In this document: positions 26,930-40,015 of the stretch, one piece after another
Position numbering within the stretch: the first letter of the stretch is position 1
Layout: each line of letters opens with the position of its first letter
Source: Anisakis pegreffii
Taxonomy: Eukaryota; Nematoda; Chromadorea; Rhabditida; Anisakidae
DNA length: 64,000 nt
Direction: 5' to 3'
NCBI GenBank assembly: GCA_035041965.1
Contig: JAPYMA010003011.1
Coordinates: 496,001-560,000, forward strand
Notes under the pieces: generated by a model
What the model saw: the letters and a program-made list of their open reading frames with translations, nothing else
Told to the model about the DNA's origin: nothing
Databases searched by the model: none
Position numbers and translations under genes: made by a program

Positions 26930-28702
26930 CTACATCATTCGACACTGTTTTTTTGATCTTCGACCCTTTCGACTACTGTTTCGAAGTGAGGAACTGGTAT
27001 CCTGAAAATTGTAAATCGTTCACAAGTTTAAAGTGATATTCAAAGACAACAGTCGGCTCAATAGTCCGAACATTCACCGAGGAAAGATCGATGGATAAAT
27101 CCGTATTTCGAATGAATATTTCAGTGGCATATTTTACAAACGATTTGTTGTAGATATTCGACTGTTGAAGATAACAAAAGCAAACTGAAATATTTAAGAT
27201 CATTTGATAGGGAACGACTAACGGTTTCAACATCTTCATCGCTCGGGAAGCTTTTAACGATGCGAACGAGTTCGTGGAATGCGGCGTCGACATTCACCGG
27301 TGGGTCTTTGGCTGACGTTTCGATATAGGGCACTTTCAGGCGATCTGCTAGCTCTCGACCTTGTTCTTCACTTACTTTACGTTGATTCACTAAATCAATC
27401 TGAAATTTTACGTTTATTCATTTACCAATTCCAGCATTATAAACATCTATTTTCCAACTCAAACGATTCAACCCAAGAAATAGCTTTCTTTGGATCATTA
27501 CAGTTCTTTCAGATGTATTGAATGCAAGTTTCCATTCATAATGACATCGAAAATACTCGGTGATTTCTGCTTGGAACGAAAACTTCCATAATTATTATTT
27601 CCTAGAAGAAGTCCGAATGAATGCTGAGAACAAGTGTTGCTGCCTTTCCGATAATACTTCATTGTAATCAACGAAACAAATATCGAATACAAACCTTATT
27701 CGCAACTAATAAAACAGGATATTCGGATTTATCCTTAACTCGTAAAACTTGTTCGTATAATTTTGGTGTCTCTTCAAAACTACGCATATCAGTCACTGAA
27801 TAAACCAACAGGAAACCGCGTCCACTTCTCATGTACTGCTCGCGCATCGCGCTGAATTCCTCTTGTCCAGCCGTATCCAACACTCAAATTTTTACGTTTT
27901 CATTAATTTTGAAATTTATCCGCCAACATTTGGAAACTATTTATTTCAGTTACTTGCATGAAAATTTATTACTTCACCAAACACGCGTCAATTCCTTTGA
28001 GATGTGCAAATGCAAAAGTGCAAAAGACTCAAAGCATGAAACTATCCGAATGAATCGAAACGAACAGTAGAAATCATGAGATACATGAAATGCGATAAAG
28101 TAAGAATGACATAAGAAGAGGAATAAGCAAAACTAACACGCGTGTATTTTCAATAACCACTGTAAGCTACTCAATAAGGACAGCAAAAATTTCAAATGAA
28201 TACTTAATCAATACAAAATGAACTTACCATCCATAATAACCCATTGGCCGTCCACTTCACAGTGTATAATATATTGATCTTCAATAGTTGGATCATAATA
28301 ATCGACGAATTGCTTCTGAAATTTACAAATAAATCATCAATACAGTATCGTTTTAGTTCTATTAATTTTTGGTTCTTTTTGGTTCTCCCATATTGCCCAA
28401 CGACTTCTAGAAAGAGGAACTCAAAATGAGCCCGAAAATTCACTGCGCTTGATCGATTGAATACTTCAGCTCACTTCAGTTCAGTCACTGAACTGAATAT
28501 TTTTTGAAAAAAAAAACTGATCGATCTTACTTCAGCGAATATAGCGAATGGAATGACAACTGACTTGGCGAATAACTGAAAAAGAAACCTGAAAGAACTG
28601 AATGGTTAACGATGACTTTCCAACACCTCCTTCACCAATAACAACCAACTTATATGTGGGAAGTTTCGAGTCATCATCTGGAGGCCTTTTCTGGACTGAC
28701 AT
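26930..28702 (-). CDS. ras-1: R-Ras/M-Ras-like small GTPase
   Basis: This is a Ras-family molecular switch that cycles between GTP and GDP at membranes. Five exons (28702-28589, 28315-28228, 27882-27695, 27399-27223, 27001-26930) give 212 residues with all phases agreeing. The protein starts [20 protein letters not shown]. Motifs in order are the P-loop GEGGVGKSS, the effector loop [12 protein letters not shown], switch [19 protein letters not shown], the guanine-base motif (NKID, split by an intron) and ETSAK. The N-terminal extension and [13 protein letters not shown] favour the R-Ras/M-Ras branch over classical Ras. The tail is basic ([11 protein letters not shown]) and ends CRMM, a prenylation-type CaaX box. 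The Gly residues equivalent to Ras G12/G13 and the switch II Gln are present, so it should hydrolyse GTP. The symbol is by homology to C. elegans. Confidence 0.93.
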
Positions 28703-31700
28703 ATTTGTTTAGTTTTTTATCAAGTCGAATCGCATTTATCTAATGAAATCTGAAATCGAATCTTGTCAATAAGAAAGTGTCATCTTTAATGTTTTACCAT
28801 TGAAAAAAGTGATTCTCGATTGTTTCAGACACAAAATGTCATCGAATCGAGCCAAACGAAAACTCAAAATGCAAATATGAAAACGAATTGAAATTTCGAA
28901 GAGCAACGCTCGTGACTACGCTCATTAACAATAAGTCAGAAATGAACTTGAATTATTAGCAATCTGCAATCCAGAAATTATCACCTTTCTAACAGAAAAG
29001 AAACGCACGAGAAAAAGAATAGCATGCCTTTATCTATGATACGTTGATACTGAGAAGAGTTTCTACAAAACTCAATTTCGCTTCTTATTTCGAATAAACA
29101 ATATCACAATGACACTTGATCACGTTCTATTCTACACACTTGCAGCAGATATGAATAATGCGTAACCTGAAAATGAATCCAATTGAAGAAACTCCAATAA
29201 ACGTGCCACCTAACTCGCTAACAATTCACGATTGGACACTGAGCATTCGTGCCACCTAACATAGTGAACGATTCAGTTGATGTTTTTACCTCTTCAAGCG
29301 TTTAAGACTAGTGGCTTTGAAGTGGCCACTAGTACTATTGTTAGTTGAATTTTAGATGGCCACAACCAGTGGTGGTATACGATCTTAGCTTAAAACGCCT
29401 AACTGTCTAATGTGTCCTAAATACGAAGCAAACGCCTAGTGATCAAGCAAAAAAAGCGATGCTAAAGCAAGGATGGATAGATGCTAATGATGTCATTCAG
29501 TTCAGTGAGCAAGCTCTGACAGAAAGCGATAGAGTTGTTCTATCGATCAGTGTTGCTAATGAATGAGATAGATGAGTTACACATTCCACACAAAAAGCAT
29601 TAACGAGAACGTGAGCATAAAGCGCAAACTCCTTATGAAAAATTGAAGTCTTATCGCAATAAACGAAAAATGCTGATGATCACTTGGCACTGATCAGTAG
29701 TAGTTTAATACAATCAACGTGTGTGACAACAAGCAATCTTCAAAAGTCTATCTGACTTCTAGACCAAAACAGGTTGCTGCTGGTTTACGTGCACACACTC
29801 AATACAGTCGACAATAGAAATACAAATGATTGAAGGTAATTATGCATGTCATATGAACACTTTTACAACTGAAAAATAATAATAAAACAAAATTTTTTGC
29901 ATGTAAATGAAATGAAAACGGCAAAAGATATTGCGCAAAGAAATATGTTTAAAACTATGTTTACATTATTAATTAGTAACTGGAGTTGAGATGCGATGAT
30001 GAATAAGCAAAGATACATAGAACACAAATTAAATATTATAGTTACGGGCACACACACAAGCAAATAACAAAGAAACTAATTGAATTACATTGAACGAAAG
30101 CCATTCGACGCATTGCCTACGACTGCTTCCTTCTTCTTGTTTTTGCACAATTACCAGTGTGTAGCTGTCAACGGTACTGAAGAAGAACTTTTATAGTCCC
30201 GAAACGGCAACAGAAAAAAAAACTAGTTATAGCCTTAAGGAACGACAGAGAATTGATACAGAAAGTTAATTGATTATGTGTGTTCGTTGATGGTGATTGT
30301 GTTTAGAACAGTGATGGATGGTATAGATTGGTGAGGAGGGTACATTCTAAAGAACATTTTCTCAGAAGAGGAGATGTGAAGAAGATATAGATGGAAAGTT
30401 CAGTGTGATATTAGTGATAACGCGATGGCGTTTCTGGAAAACGAGACGCAAACGCAAATATGCAAGATGAAACGGAGATTGTTTCGTAAAACCGAAAAGG
30501 AATAATTACGGTGACAATAGCAGTTTAATGATTTGATCACTAATATTCAGTATCGCTAGTTATTCAATCAGCAGTTACAATTCATTACGACGAGTTTATG
30601 TCTCTTTCTCATTCATTCGACACCGCTATACTTCCTCCCATACAACAAACGATTAAGCGATCCTAGTCGACTGTCTCATCCAGCTCAACGATTTGTAGAG
30701 AGCGAGGCTTAGACTGTGCCCAAAAATGCGCTCTAACTGATCGACGAGAAGAAATGTTCATTGTACGCTCGGAGAACGGTTAACAGCTCTCAAAGACTGC
30801 AAAAGCAATTACAAATCCTTCTGCATCAACCATAAATGAATGTTTCAATTGTTTTAGTCAAAAAATCCGATTCCACGGTCAAGCAACAATGACGATTCGT
30901 CACCATAAATAAACAAACCCAGTCGAGTGACTGTAACAGTGCTGAATCTGTCAGCACAACAGTTGTGATCAAATCTGTCAATTATAGCTTTCGCACACAT
31001 AAATTATGTGACAATCGCATAACCAACACCTCAACACCATTCACTATTTTCTTGACATCCCATTCTACACTACTATGAACACGATGTTAAATGCTACTTT
31101 GTGAGTAAAGCCAGCCCTAATCATAAATTCACGCACCCGATCGTCCCGTTTTGTCTCGCCGAAGTCTACTACAAATGATTCCTCATTTATACATTGAATA
31201 TAGACTTGGACTGGAGTGTAACTCAAAAAAGGCTGGAACACGATCACTTCTGAACAAATGCAATCAGAGGAATAACCGAACCGACACAGCAGTGTTTCAC
31301 TACCACCAAATGTCTTTGTTGATACATCCTAACTCTTCAGCTCGGTGTAATGAATACAATTCCGTTGAACTATTGCAATGCGTCAGCAATTGCACTTCCA
31401 TTCAATACAACAATTTCTTAAATGATTGTTTCGCAGTGCGCAATGGGAATGACTAGCTTTTTGGTGCAGTTTTTGGACACTGTTGCAAACGGAAGCGAAA
31501 CACCGCAATTCCGATGCACCTCTAATGCAAAGAAATCAAACGTGACAAACGAGAACTTTGTATTAATAAGATTATAAATGATCACGTTTCCATAAACTTG
31601 CAACTGCACAAATTTAAATAGTGCAAGAATTCTATATAGGTGACATTAAAGAATGACATGCGGAACAAGACAGTGATAGGTAAGCAACCGTCTGCTTTCC

Positions 31701-32446
31701 GTGATGTCGAACACACGGTGCGTATCAATGAATAATCGAGTAAAATACGCCCGTAACCAGAAACACGAGTAATTCCATTGAGAAGTTATTTATTCACCGA
31801 GCATTTGAATAAATTAATAGTGATAAAGCAATTAATTTAGTCGATATGTATACAACAACAACAGCATTTTAACATCAAATAGATTTAACTGATTGTAAGC
31901 ATTGGGCATATCATGGATTTTTTAGAGGGATGCAATAGTAAGGTAATTGCTAAATTACTTTTAAATGTCAATTATGAAAATTTTAGATCCACATTTATAG
32001 AAATTTAAACGAATGAGTTTTCAAATCATTTATGCGGCGGTTTGGCAATCGATACTTATTAAGGAATTGGCAATCAATATGCTTATTCGATATTCGGGCA
32101 TTCGATATTCAATATTCATCAAACTTTATCAGGCGATTGATCGAATACTTAGCAACATTTGACAAAAAAAGCGCATTCAGCTTCTCTTCCGTGGACTTTT
32201 CCATAAAAGTAACCTTTCAGTGTTTTCCATCAAGCCATTATCGTGAATATGTTGAAAGTTTTTAAGAGTTAACAAGAAGAAAATTTGATGAACTGAGCCG
32301 ATGTTGAGATAAATGAAACAACTAAACGATTAACTTTCCACGAGGAATATGGCGAATATTTCATAAATAAAAGTGCTAAACTGTAAGCGAGCGAGCAACT
32401 AGACCTGAATATGGCGTATTCAGTCAATAAACAGTGAACGGACATC
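28703..32446. other. Intergenic between Ras-like and syntaxin-16 genes
   Basis: No gene is supported. A palindromic stem (ACTAGTGGC / GCCACTAGT) lies at 29307-29333, and CGTGCCACCTAAC occurs twice near 29200 and 29250. Overlapping open frames at 31065-31609 on both strands could include an exon, but neither strand gives a consistent splice chain. Confidence 0.4.
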
Positions 32447-34473
32447 TTATCGACTCTTAACAATAACCAACAAAATGAGTAAAATAACGATCGTAATCGA
32501 AAGACATACAATACAATGCATTTTCTTATCACCTTTTTGATACTTCTCAGCTTTCTGGATGCTTTTAAATGCCGATTTCACTTTCATTGTTGACTGTTCC
32601 ACGTTATAGTCGATACGGTCCAATATTGTACCCTGTAAAACATTTCCTTTCTATTAGCGCGGGTACATTTCAAACACTCAACAATATTGGTCTTAATGAA
32701 TAATCATTTCGAATCGGAACGGTATTTTTATTATTGACTTGATGATCAAAATTTGAGTTGATTTCACAAACTGTAATTATTCAATTACATCTCAAAGCAA
32801 CTTCATAGACGTTTATCTTGATAACTGAAAACAAGTTTCACGAGCAGTTTGCGCAATCTAGTCGAGAACGTCAAATCTTTCTTCAGGAAAACAAGACAAG
32901 AACAAATGCAAAACTCATACCAACCTGATCAATGATCATAGAAGCGAGATCTTTAAAAAGTGTATTCAGTTCAACAATCGACCTGCTAACACTCATAACA
33001 TCTTTTTCACGTTCTTTGACGATATCCGCATTTTGTAACAACAACTGAATTTGTTCCATTGATAAACCTCAAATAAAAACTTTATATCTAATCAAAATCA
33101 ATATCACACATCGACACTTCATCAAACCAACGATTAATGCACTTAACTTGATGAAATCGATATGCGCTCCATATTTTGCAAGCATTCAATAATCGCACAA
33201 ACAGCATCAATCTCACGCATACTAACATACATAATCAACAGGGAATTCCGCTCCTTTTCACAAATTGCATCAATTGAGTTACGGAAAGTGACCCCTCATA
33301 TTAGGCATTCAAAAAATGCATCGTTTCCATTGATAATAACGCTGTTTCTATGCAGTTCATCAAATACGCAACTAAGCAAAACTTCCAAATACAAGCAATT
33401 CTTATCATTCCAATTCAAATGAAATCTACGAAATAACTGATAGGGAGCGTTATAGCATATGTAAATGCATAAATAAATGTACCTTCATCGCCATTATCAA
33501 CAGGTGCATCATTGAGAACGTCGATATTAACCCAATCAGAAGAAGAATTCAGTAGATATGAATCAACGGTCTGCTTTCTCGACTCAATTTTGCGTAAATA
33601 ATTTGCCTGATTACAACGGAAGTCGTTCGCCATATTTGTTAACATTAAACGTAATGTTGATACAACGTTCTTTTGCAATACTGCTTGTTGCGATCCTTCT
33701 TTTTCTTCTGACTTTTCGATGAACCTTCAAATCTTTCTTAGAAATTATTCACAAGTCTTACTATTAGACACCTCTTAATCAATACACCAATCATTCATAC
33801 ACAGCGTATCACCTATAAACAGCGTATCAAAATGCTAGTTTCAACTGACTGAATCGGCTAGAAATATTGTCTTGATCAGACAACATTCCATAAATTGAGT
33901 AAATATTATTGATGATTGACGGATAAAAGCATGTAAATTTTTAGTGCTTGATTTCGAAAATATTAGTGAGTGAAATTTCAGGAGAATACACATAAATAAT
34001 GCATTGGAGTGTAATGGGACAAAGTAAGATACCCAATGAGTCGCTGACAATGTGACAACATTTGTGTTATTTCTTCGGTATTCGAGTCAATCTTTGCTTG
34101 CTCTTCAACATCATCACCAAAACTTGGCTTTGCTATGTGACTTTGCTGCAGATCACGAATTTGTTTCAAACGTGAACGAATTCTGAAACGATAGCGATAA
34201 AACAATGTTAAAATCAATTATGATAATATATTTCCGCTTCTTTATTATAACCAAAATTTCGAAAAAAAACTCTTTTCAAATGGAAGGTAAAAGGTGAAAA
34301 CTTATAATGCATATAAGAAGGCAAATGAAGCCAGATGAAATGATGAATATTGGTAACCTTGTGAATTCATATTGCGTTTCATCAAGATAATTAACCCATT
34401 CAGGTGGAATTCGACTAGCTGATGAACTTGTTGATGCCATTCCATTTTCTTCATCCAATACTACTAACGACAT
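32447..34473 (-). CDS. syx-16: Syntaxin-16 (Qa-SNARE of the trans-Golgi network)
   Basis: Syntaxin-16 mediates endosome-to-TGN membrane fusion. Five exons (34473-34358, 34182-34033, 33724-33483, 33067-32925, 32632-32447) give 278 residues in consistent phase. Family segments include [30 protein letters not shown], a Habc-like helix, and a SNARE motif from [20 protein letters not shown] through [19 protein letters not shown], whose Gln in DQG is the expected zero-layer residue. The end is [11 protein letters not shown], a hydrophobic anchor ([18 protein letters not shown]) and KSR. Vertebrate proteins have about 50 more N-terminal residues. Just before the ATG, an AG precedes AT GAG AAA ATG TCG, which would read (D)EKMSLV like the family's DDRMALV, so an upstream exon probably exists and the given start may be internal. 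Confidence 0.9.
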
Positions 34474-34489
34474 TTTCTCATCTTAAATT

Positions 34490-35875
34490 CATTTTCATGA
34501 AGGTTCACTGATCAATTCGTGAAAGCATTCCCACCCGCAATAGTGACCCGCAACAAATATATGTGTATATCCTGAATACAGCTAACTGCAAAAATTTATT
34601 TGAAGAAAATCAAAATCTGGTCCTCATGAGAGTGTTTTACAATCTGAAAACATGAAAAGGAAATACGCATAACGAACCAAAGATTCATTTTAAAAAATTC
34701 AAACCTTTAGATCCCATCGCAGAATTTGCGTACATGAATTTGTTTTGTTGGGCATTGTTCCTGAGTAGAAGGAATACCTCGGTGAGATTTCGGATAGTGC
34801 CCGCAGGTGGTTGTGTACTTAGTGTACCCATCAACGTTGAGACTGGAGGGAAATTTTCGGCTGTGGTTAAGCCTTAGCAGAGTCTGAATGTCCACTTAAA
34901 TATTGCAGTGTTATTACTGAAGTAATGAAACTACATCAACTAAGCGCCAAATATTAGAACAATAAATTTTTGAGTGCAAAAATGAATTCGTTTAATCATC
35001 TTGTAATCAAAGAGCTATGAGTTGGGCTGAAATAGCCGAGAATCAACCACCAAATTACATTTCTCAAGCAATTCAAACTTCTTGCACACACACACCCATT
35101 TGCCTCCCTCCGATCGGAGTGTATCCAATTTGCAAGAGATTTTTATGTGGCATGCTAACACTTCGCCAAGTAAGAACGGAGTGATGGTTCGTCGCTAAAT
35201 GATGGAAGTTGCATTTTTAGTTGATTGGTGTTTAAAAATGTGAGTTCCTTACCTATTCAATGAGAATCGATCCGGGCAAATCTTAAATCATTTCTCAATA
35301 GTCACCGCACATTCAGCAGAACCGAACTGGATGAGACTGGGTGGGGAATTTATCAATATGGTGTCGAGTTACTTACACCATTTCGCTCTGAGAATGAAAA
35401 TTAAATAAATAACTGAAACCATTATTCATCCAAATGCAAATACCCGTAAACAAAACGTACACCAACTTGGGGCCAGAACTCCGCATTTTATAGAAATGCA
35501 ATAAATTTTGACCGCAGACATTACTTTGCTAGAGTTATACTACTTAGCCGGATGGATCAGCGGTGATGCTTTTTGAATATTAGTGATGTAAAGACTAACA
35601 GTTCTGATGAGAACAACGGAACATCCGCATAAAATGTCGGCATCAGTTTTGAATTTGATGATGACATTGATAATGATAAACATAATATCAATAGTAACAA
35701 TGAGGTGAACGCTAACAATAGTAACGGTAATCATATTAAAATGGTGAATTATTCAGAATCACATGTATCAGCTACTAATCCTTCGAATATTACCGTTTGT
35801 TACAGAACAACGAGTGGTGCAATTAGGACTTCATCACAAGCTGATTTTTGGTAGATTCACCTACGTTATGAATAT
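34490..35875. other. Region upstream of syntaxin-16
   Basis: A further 5' exon of syntaxin-16 would be expected here, but I could not find its characteristic LLLRNN-like sequence. A short CA run lies near 35084. Nothing else is supported. Confidence 0.35.
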
Positions 35876-36121
35876 ATGAGAACCTGCCTGCACAAGCTCT
35901 GTACCATTATTGTTTTTAGTGCACTGTTTGCGAAGTGCGTGACACAACGGACACAACAAATGCTACTTGAGAATGCTACTTGCTACTTGAATTGGGAATT
36001 AGAACTCAATTTGCGAAGACAACGAAGTTGGAATGATGAATTGGATGAATCATTTGACATTGCCTCAGCTGATGCTCTCGTTTTGATGAAAAATGAAGAA
36101 GAATTTGTGGTGTTGCAATGA
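35876..36121 (+). CDS. Possible small secreted protein (single exon)
   Basis: I do not recognise it. A true ATG opens 81 codons. The N-terminus (MRTCLHKLCTIIVFSALFAK) is a plausible signal peptide with a hydrophobic core, followed by a polar, Glu/Asp-rich body and two consecutive TGA stops. No splice signals are needed. The opposite strand also has a long open frame here, so the frame could be fortuitous. Confidence 0.35.
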   Translation: MRTCLHKLCTIIVFSALFAKCVTQRTQQMLLENATCYLNWELELNLRRQRSWNDELDESFDIASADALVLMKNEEEFVVLQ

Positions 36122-36426
36122 TGACTTCCTTTGGCACAACACCTCCATATGAATTCATAAACAATCTCGAACCTTTTCGTGCGGCCTGAGAAAGTGCTGC
36201 TTTCTGAAAGCTGTTCATTTATATGAACACCGTTATGTGCGGCTGATTTTTGGTTATTTCTAAACGATGAACCATGGTTAAAATATTCCCCAAGTGCACA
36301 GTAACCGAGTGTTCCAAGTAACGGCAACTTGCCGTTAAATTTACTGAATTGTCTTTCATTTTCGATTCAATCAGTCTCACATCAACATTTATTGATTATA
36401 TTAGTTGTCATTGTAAAGTTGTAACG

Positions 36427-37669
36427 ATGGAATACAATCGATGGAATGATAAAGTCGATGATCATCATTGGGGTGATTATTATTTGTCTGGTGGTCGCAA
36501 AGGTAAAAAGTCATGGGCGCTTGAATTGGTACACACTGTTAATCAGATGATACCGAGTTTCAATGAGATTTTCGATGAGGTATTCGATTGATTTGATGTT
36601 ATGTTGTGCTGTGTTGGTTGCATTCTTCGATTTCTTATTCGCTGTGGTGTTTACTTCGTTTTTTTGCAATATTCGCTTTGGTTATCTGATTGCATGGTTT
36701 TGCTGTTTAGAAGATATTTTCTTTCCATCGTTGTCCGCTACCAAATGCAAGTAATTTACTCCAAATTTGCTTTAGTCACTTTTTGTTTGAGTTAGTCTTT
36801 TAGAATTTAAGTGATATGCGACCAAGAGCCTCTCATAGCAGAACGAATTCATTTCGTAGTTGCTCACCTTATCACATACGGTGTTTTTTAAATGGTTTTA
36901 TTGCAGGATATTTATAATGCCATTGTTTTTGTGATTTGTTGTGTGCATGTTTGCGATCCGCTGCAGAACACGCTTTCTGATAAAAATTTCATCTGATGTT
37001 CATTTTGAGACACATTCTGACGATAGTGTCTGTTCAATTTTGAATATTGATGAGATATGATTCACTTGATCGTGAGCAAAAACTGATGAGACGGTTTACA
37101 AAAGGACATTTGAAGCACAAGCTTCTTGCTGAATAACATAAAACTATCAAGACCACCTGAATCTACTGCATGATTCTGAATCCAAGCATGCGACTTTCTA
37201 ATGCATGTGAATTAGACAGTATGGACAACTTGCGTGATAAAGATTTTTAGAAAGAAATTTATATACTTAATATGGAATTTACCAAATAATAAGAATTGTA
37301 CGAATTTTGGCAGCACAATAAATCATAAGTGAATTGTATTTTCTAGAGGAAAAGTTGCTCTCGGAGCCGTTACAGGTTGTTTAGTTAAATAATTGTGAAA
37401 ATGTTTGGTGACTGGTTTAGGGATTGAAGATAAATCGACATGTATCTATATTTTAAAAACAGTAAAGTTTTAAATGCAAACCGTTTTGCATTCAGGAAAC
37501 ATTTTATGCGTTCGCATTCATCGTGGTCATTTGTTCAATACTAGTAGCGGTGTTCTTATCGAAAGTGGTCGGTATTCGGATTCGTGAATACCCACTGAAT
37601 GTGGATCGAGAGTGGAGAGACGCAAGACCCGCGAATCCGTTTCATTTCCCGTGGGATCGAACACGTTGA
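36427..37669 (+). CDS. Small single-pass membrane protein, two exons
   Basis: I do not recognise the family. Exon 36427-36579 ends GAT GAG|GTATTC, and exon 37496-37669 begins after TTTTGCATTCAG, joining in phase 0 to give 108 residues. The first half is hydrophilic (MEYNRWNDKVDDHHWGDYYL, then Gly/Lys-rich). A hydrophobic helix (FYAFAFIVVICSILVAVFL) follows, then a basic/aromatic tail (REWRDARPANPFHFPWDRTR). There is no N-terminal signal, so it is probably a signal-anchored membrane protein. Clean splice sites and strong composition bias support it as real. The frame is open upstream to about 36349 but has no earlier ATG. Confidence 0.6.
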
Positions 37670-40015
37670 TTCGATTTCAATTGATCAAACCACCAATTGT
37701 TTCAGTTCAAAATTCGTCGACTTCATTTACAAGTCGTATAATTCATAAGCATTGAATCAGCTTTGCCACTGAAACAGTTTTCACTTCTCAACTCAAAATA
37801 ATTCTGCTATGACAAGTGTCTCTCAGATGGGATGGATTGTTCAAGTTTGATTAGAAATTAGACGAGGCTGAAACGGAGTGATAAAGAAGTGAAATTTAAA
37901 GTTTGGATGACTACAGAAAAATCGTGAAAGAAGTATTGATCATGAGATCATATTATTAATTGTAGGAATTTAAAGAAACAAAATCCCCTCGGATAAAGAT
38001 AGCGAGGGAAGAAAAACCGTGTAACTGTTTAACTGATTATGTCTGTTTAACTTATTATCACTTATTTTGGTTTCTCTATATTCGATAGTTTTCAGTCGTA
38101 TTTGTTGTAATATTTACGAATCGGCTTGTCTTTTACTGTTTCTACTGTACGTACAATCGCCATCGTTACAAAATTAAATTGTTGTTTTGCCTTCACTTGA
38201 ATTATGCACAAAAAATCGCGAATCTTAATGTTCTAACTCAACCCAGGCTGGAACAAATTCATTGAAGGGTAGTGGAAACGCGAGAATTTCCGAATCTTTC
38301 ATTTCAATTAACATTAATCATCTGACCATTTTGTTTCCGAATTTATGAAATTCTAAAAGAGCCAAAAAATTCAAGGTTGATGATTCCTTATCGGTTTTTC
38401 ATCCTATCCACCATCTCCAGTGTATTTTGTCATTCACTTCTGGTAAAATTTCTTTGTGCACATAATTTGGTTCATGAAAGAAATATGTGAATATTTATAA
38501 TCGTTCTTTCTGTTATATCCCTAAACTGTCAATACGTTCGCAATAAAACTATCATCTATTTTAACTTCCTTGCCGTTGCCATCTTATATTTTGTTCCTTT
38601 TTTCGATAATTTTATTCCGTTCATTTTTTAAAAACAAATAAACTACAACAAACCTCATTTGAATTCGGATATCGACAAATATAATAAATCAAGAAAATAA
38701 AGGGATTCATAACGCAAACATTCAATGATATTCATGATCTGCGACAGATGTCAAAACAATCTTCGTAAAATGAAGCAAACGAATAAAACTGCAAACGATC
38801 CATATCGAAAATTACAAACAGATGAGTGCAAAAAATAGAAATTCAAATAACGTCGGGGCATTACTGGTCAATAAACAAACGATAAGGTTGCGATAACACG
38901 GAATCATTACACATTATCATTAAGCTATTCTCAAAAAAATGGAACAAACTGGAAACAATTCAAAGCAAGACATTTGTAACGTATCAACGAAAATTGAAAA
39001 CGTTCAGCTGAAAGTTCGAAAATGTAACACGGTCGACAAAAGTAGTTGTACGATAAAACAGTGATAATGAAGGTAGTGCAGATAAAACACCATCATCGAT
39101 CACGGCACTGAACCCTATTCGAACTGATCAATGAGTATTGTTGAAGGATGATAATACCTTTGATATTAATAATTCATAAAACAAACCTATAACCCATAAA
39201 CATGAACAGAAAACTAAAATTCATATGCGATGATGAATGTAAACTGAAAAATCATAAACTAAAGCTGCTCATCGAAACGATGCGCTCGAATCCATTTCAT
39301 TCTTCCTATCAAAATATGTGTTCGATCACTGATCAAAGTTACTTCATTAATTATGTATCATTTGATAAAATGGTACACAATTAATGAATATAACATGAAT
39401 TAAGTGGGCAAAATTTGTGTTTTTGAAAGATCCATTAAAATTATGTGAACGATTATTCGCAAACGAAAATCAATATGCAACCCAAGAACACACAATGTTC
39501 ATGATAAAACAGCGGATTTATAAATGAAATGAAAGTATCCTAAATTTATAAATGGGCATCTGGTCACACACACAAAATCAACGCACCTTCCATTGATACA
39601 TAAAATAATTTAAATCAACAGTTTGGACACCATGAATATGAGGCATCCTCCTATGGTTTAAAAAAAATATATATATTGAATTCGATGAAATGTTGTGTTG
39701 TTGACTTGTCCGGTTACATGAACAATATAATTCTAGTATATGTGATGTTTATCGAACAATCTTTTCATACATAGCACTTCCCACATCTAAAAGTTCCAAA
39801 AATTTTTGCATTGAAAACGTGAGAAATACGTAAACCAGAAAGGTCAAAAATCCTGCCCGAGCGACACTCAATATCGTCTTCCAACACTTCAGAATAAGAC
39901 TTCAACAAAAATTGTTGGCTGAAGTCGGTTTGAATCAAAATTTCATTCAGCAATTCATTCTAAAAACGCAAATTTGTCAGTTCTCAAAATTAAAAGAAAA
40001 CGAACAACTAACAAA
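37670..40015. other. Intergenic between membrane-protein and DDX60-like genes
   Basis: AT-rich, with no recognised gene. A minus-strand open frame at 39765-39961, preceded by a TTTTAG acceptor, has no recognisable domain and lies beyond the helicase stop. Confidence 0.4.

Noticed and set aside
31065..31609. Overlapping open frames on both strands, one of 101 codons
   Set aside because: No ATG or splice chain supports either strand, and no family resemblance was seen.
35983..36327. Minus-strand frame of 114 codons
   Set aside because: It overlaps the plus-strand signal-peptide ORF, lacks a true start and has no domain.
39765..39961. Minus-strand frame of about 65 codons after a TTTTAG acceptor, ending FRCGKCYV
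   Set aside because: It lies beyond the helicase stop codon at 40016-40018 and has no recognisable domain or partner exon.
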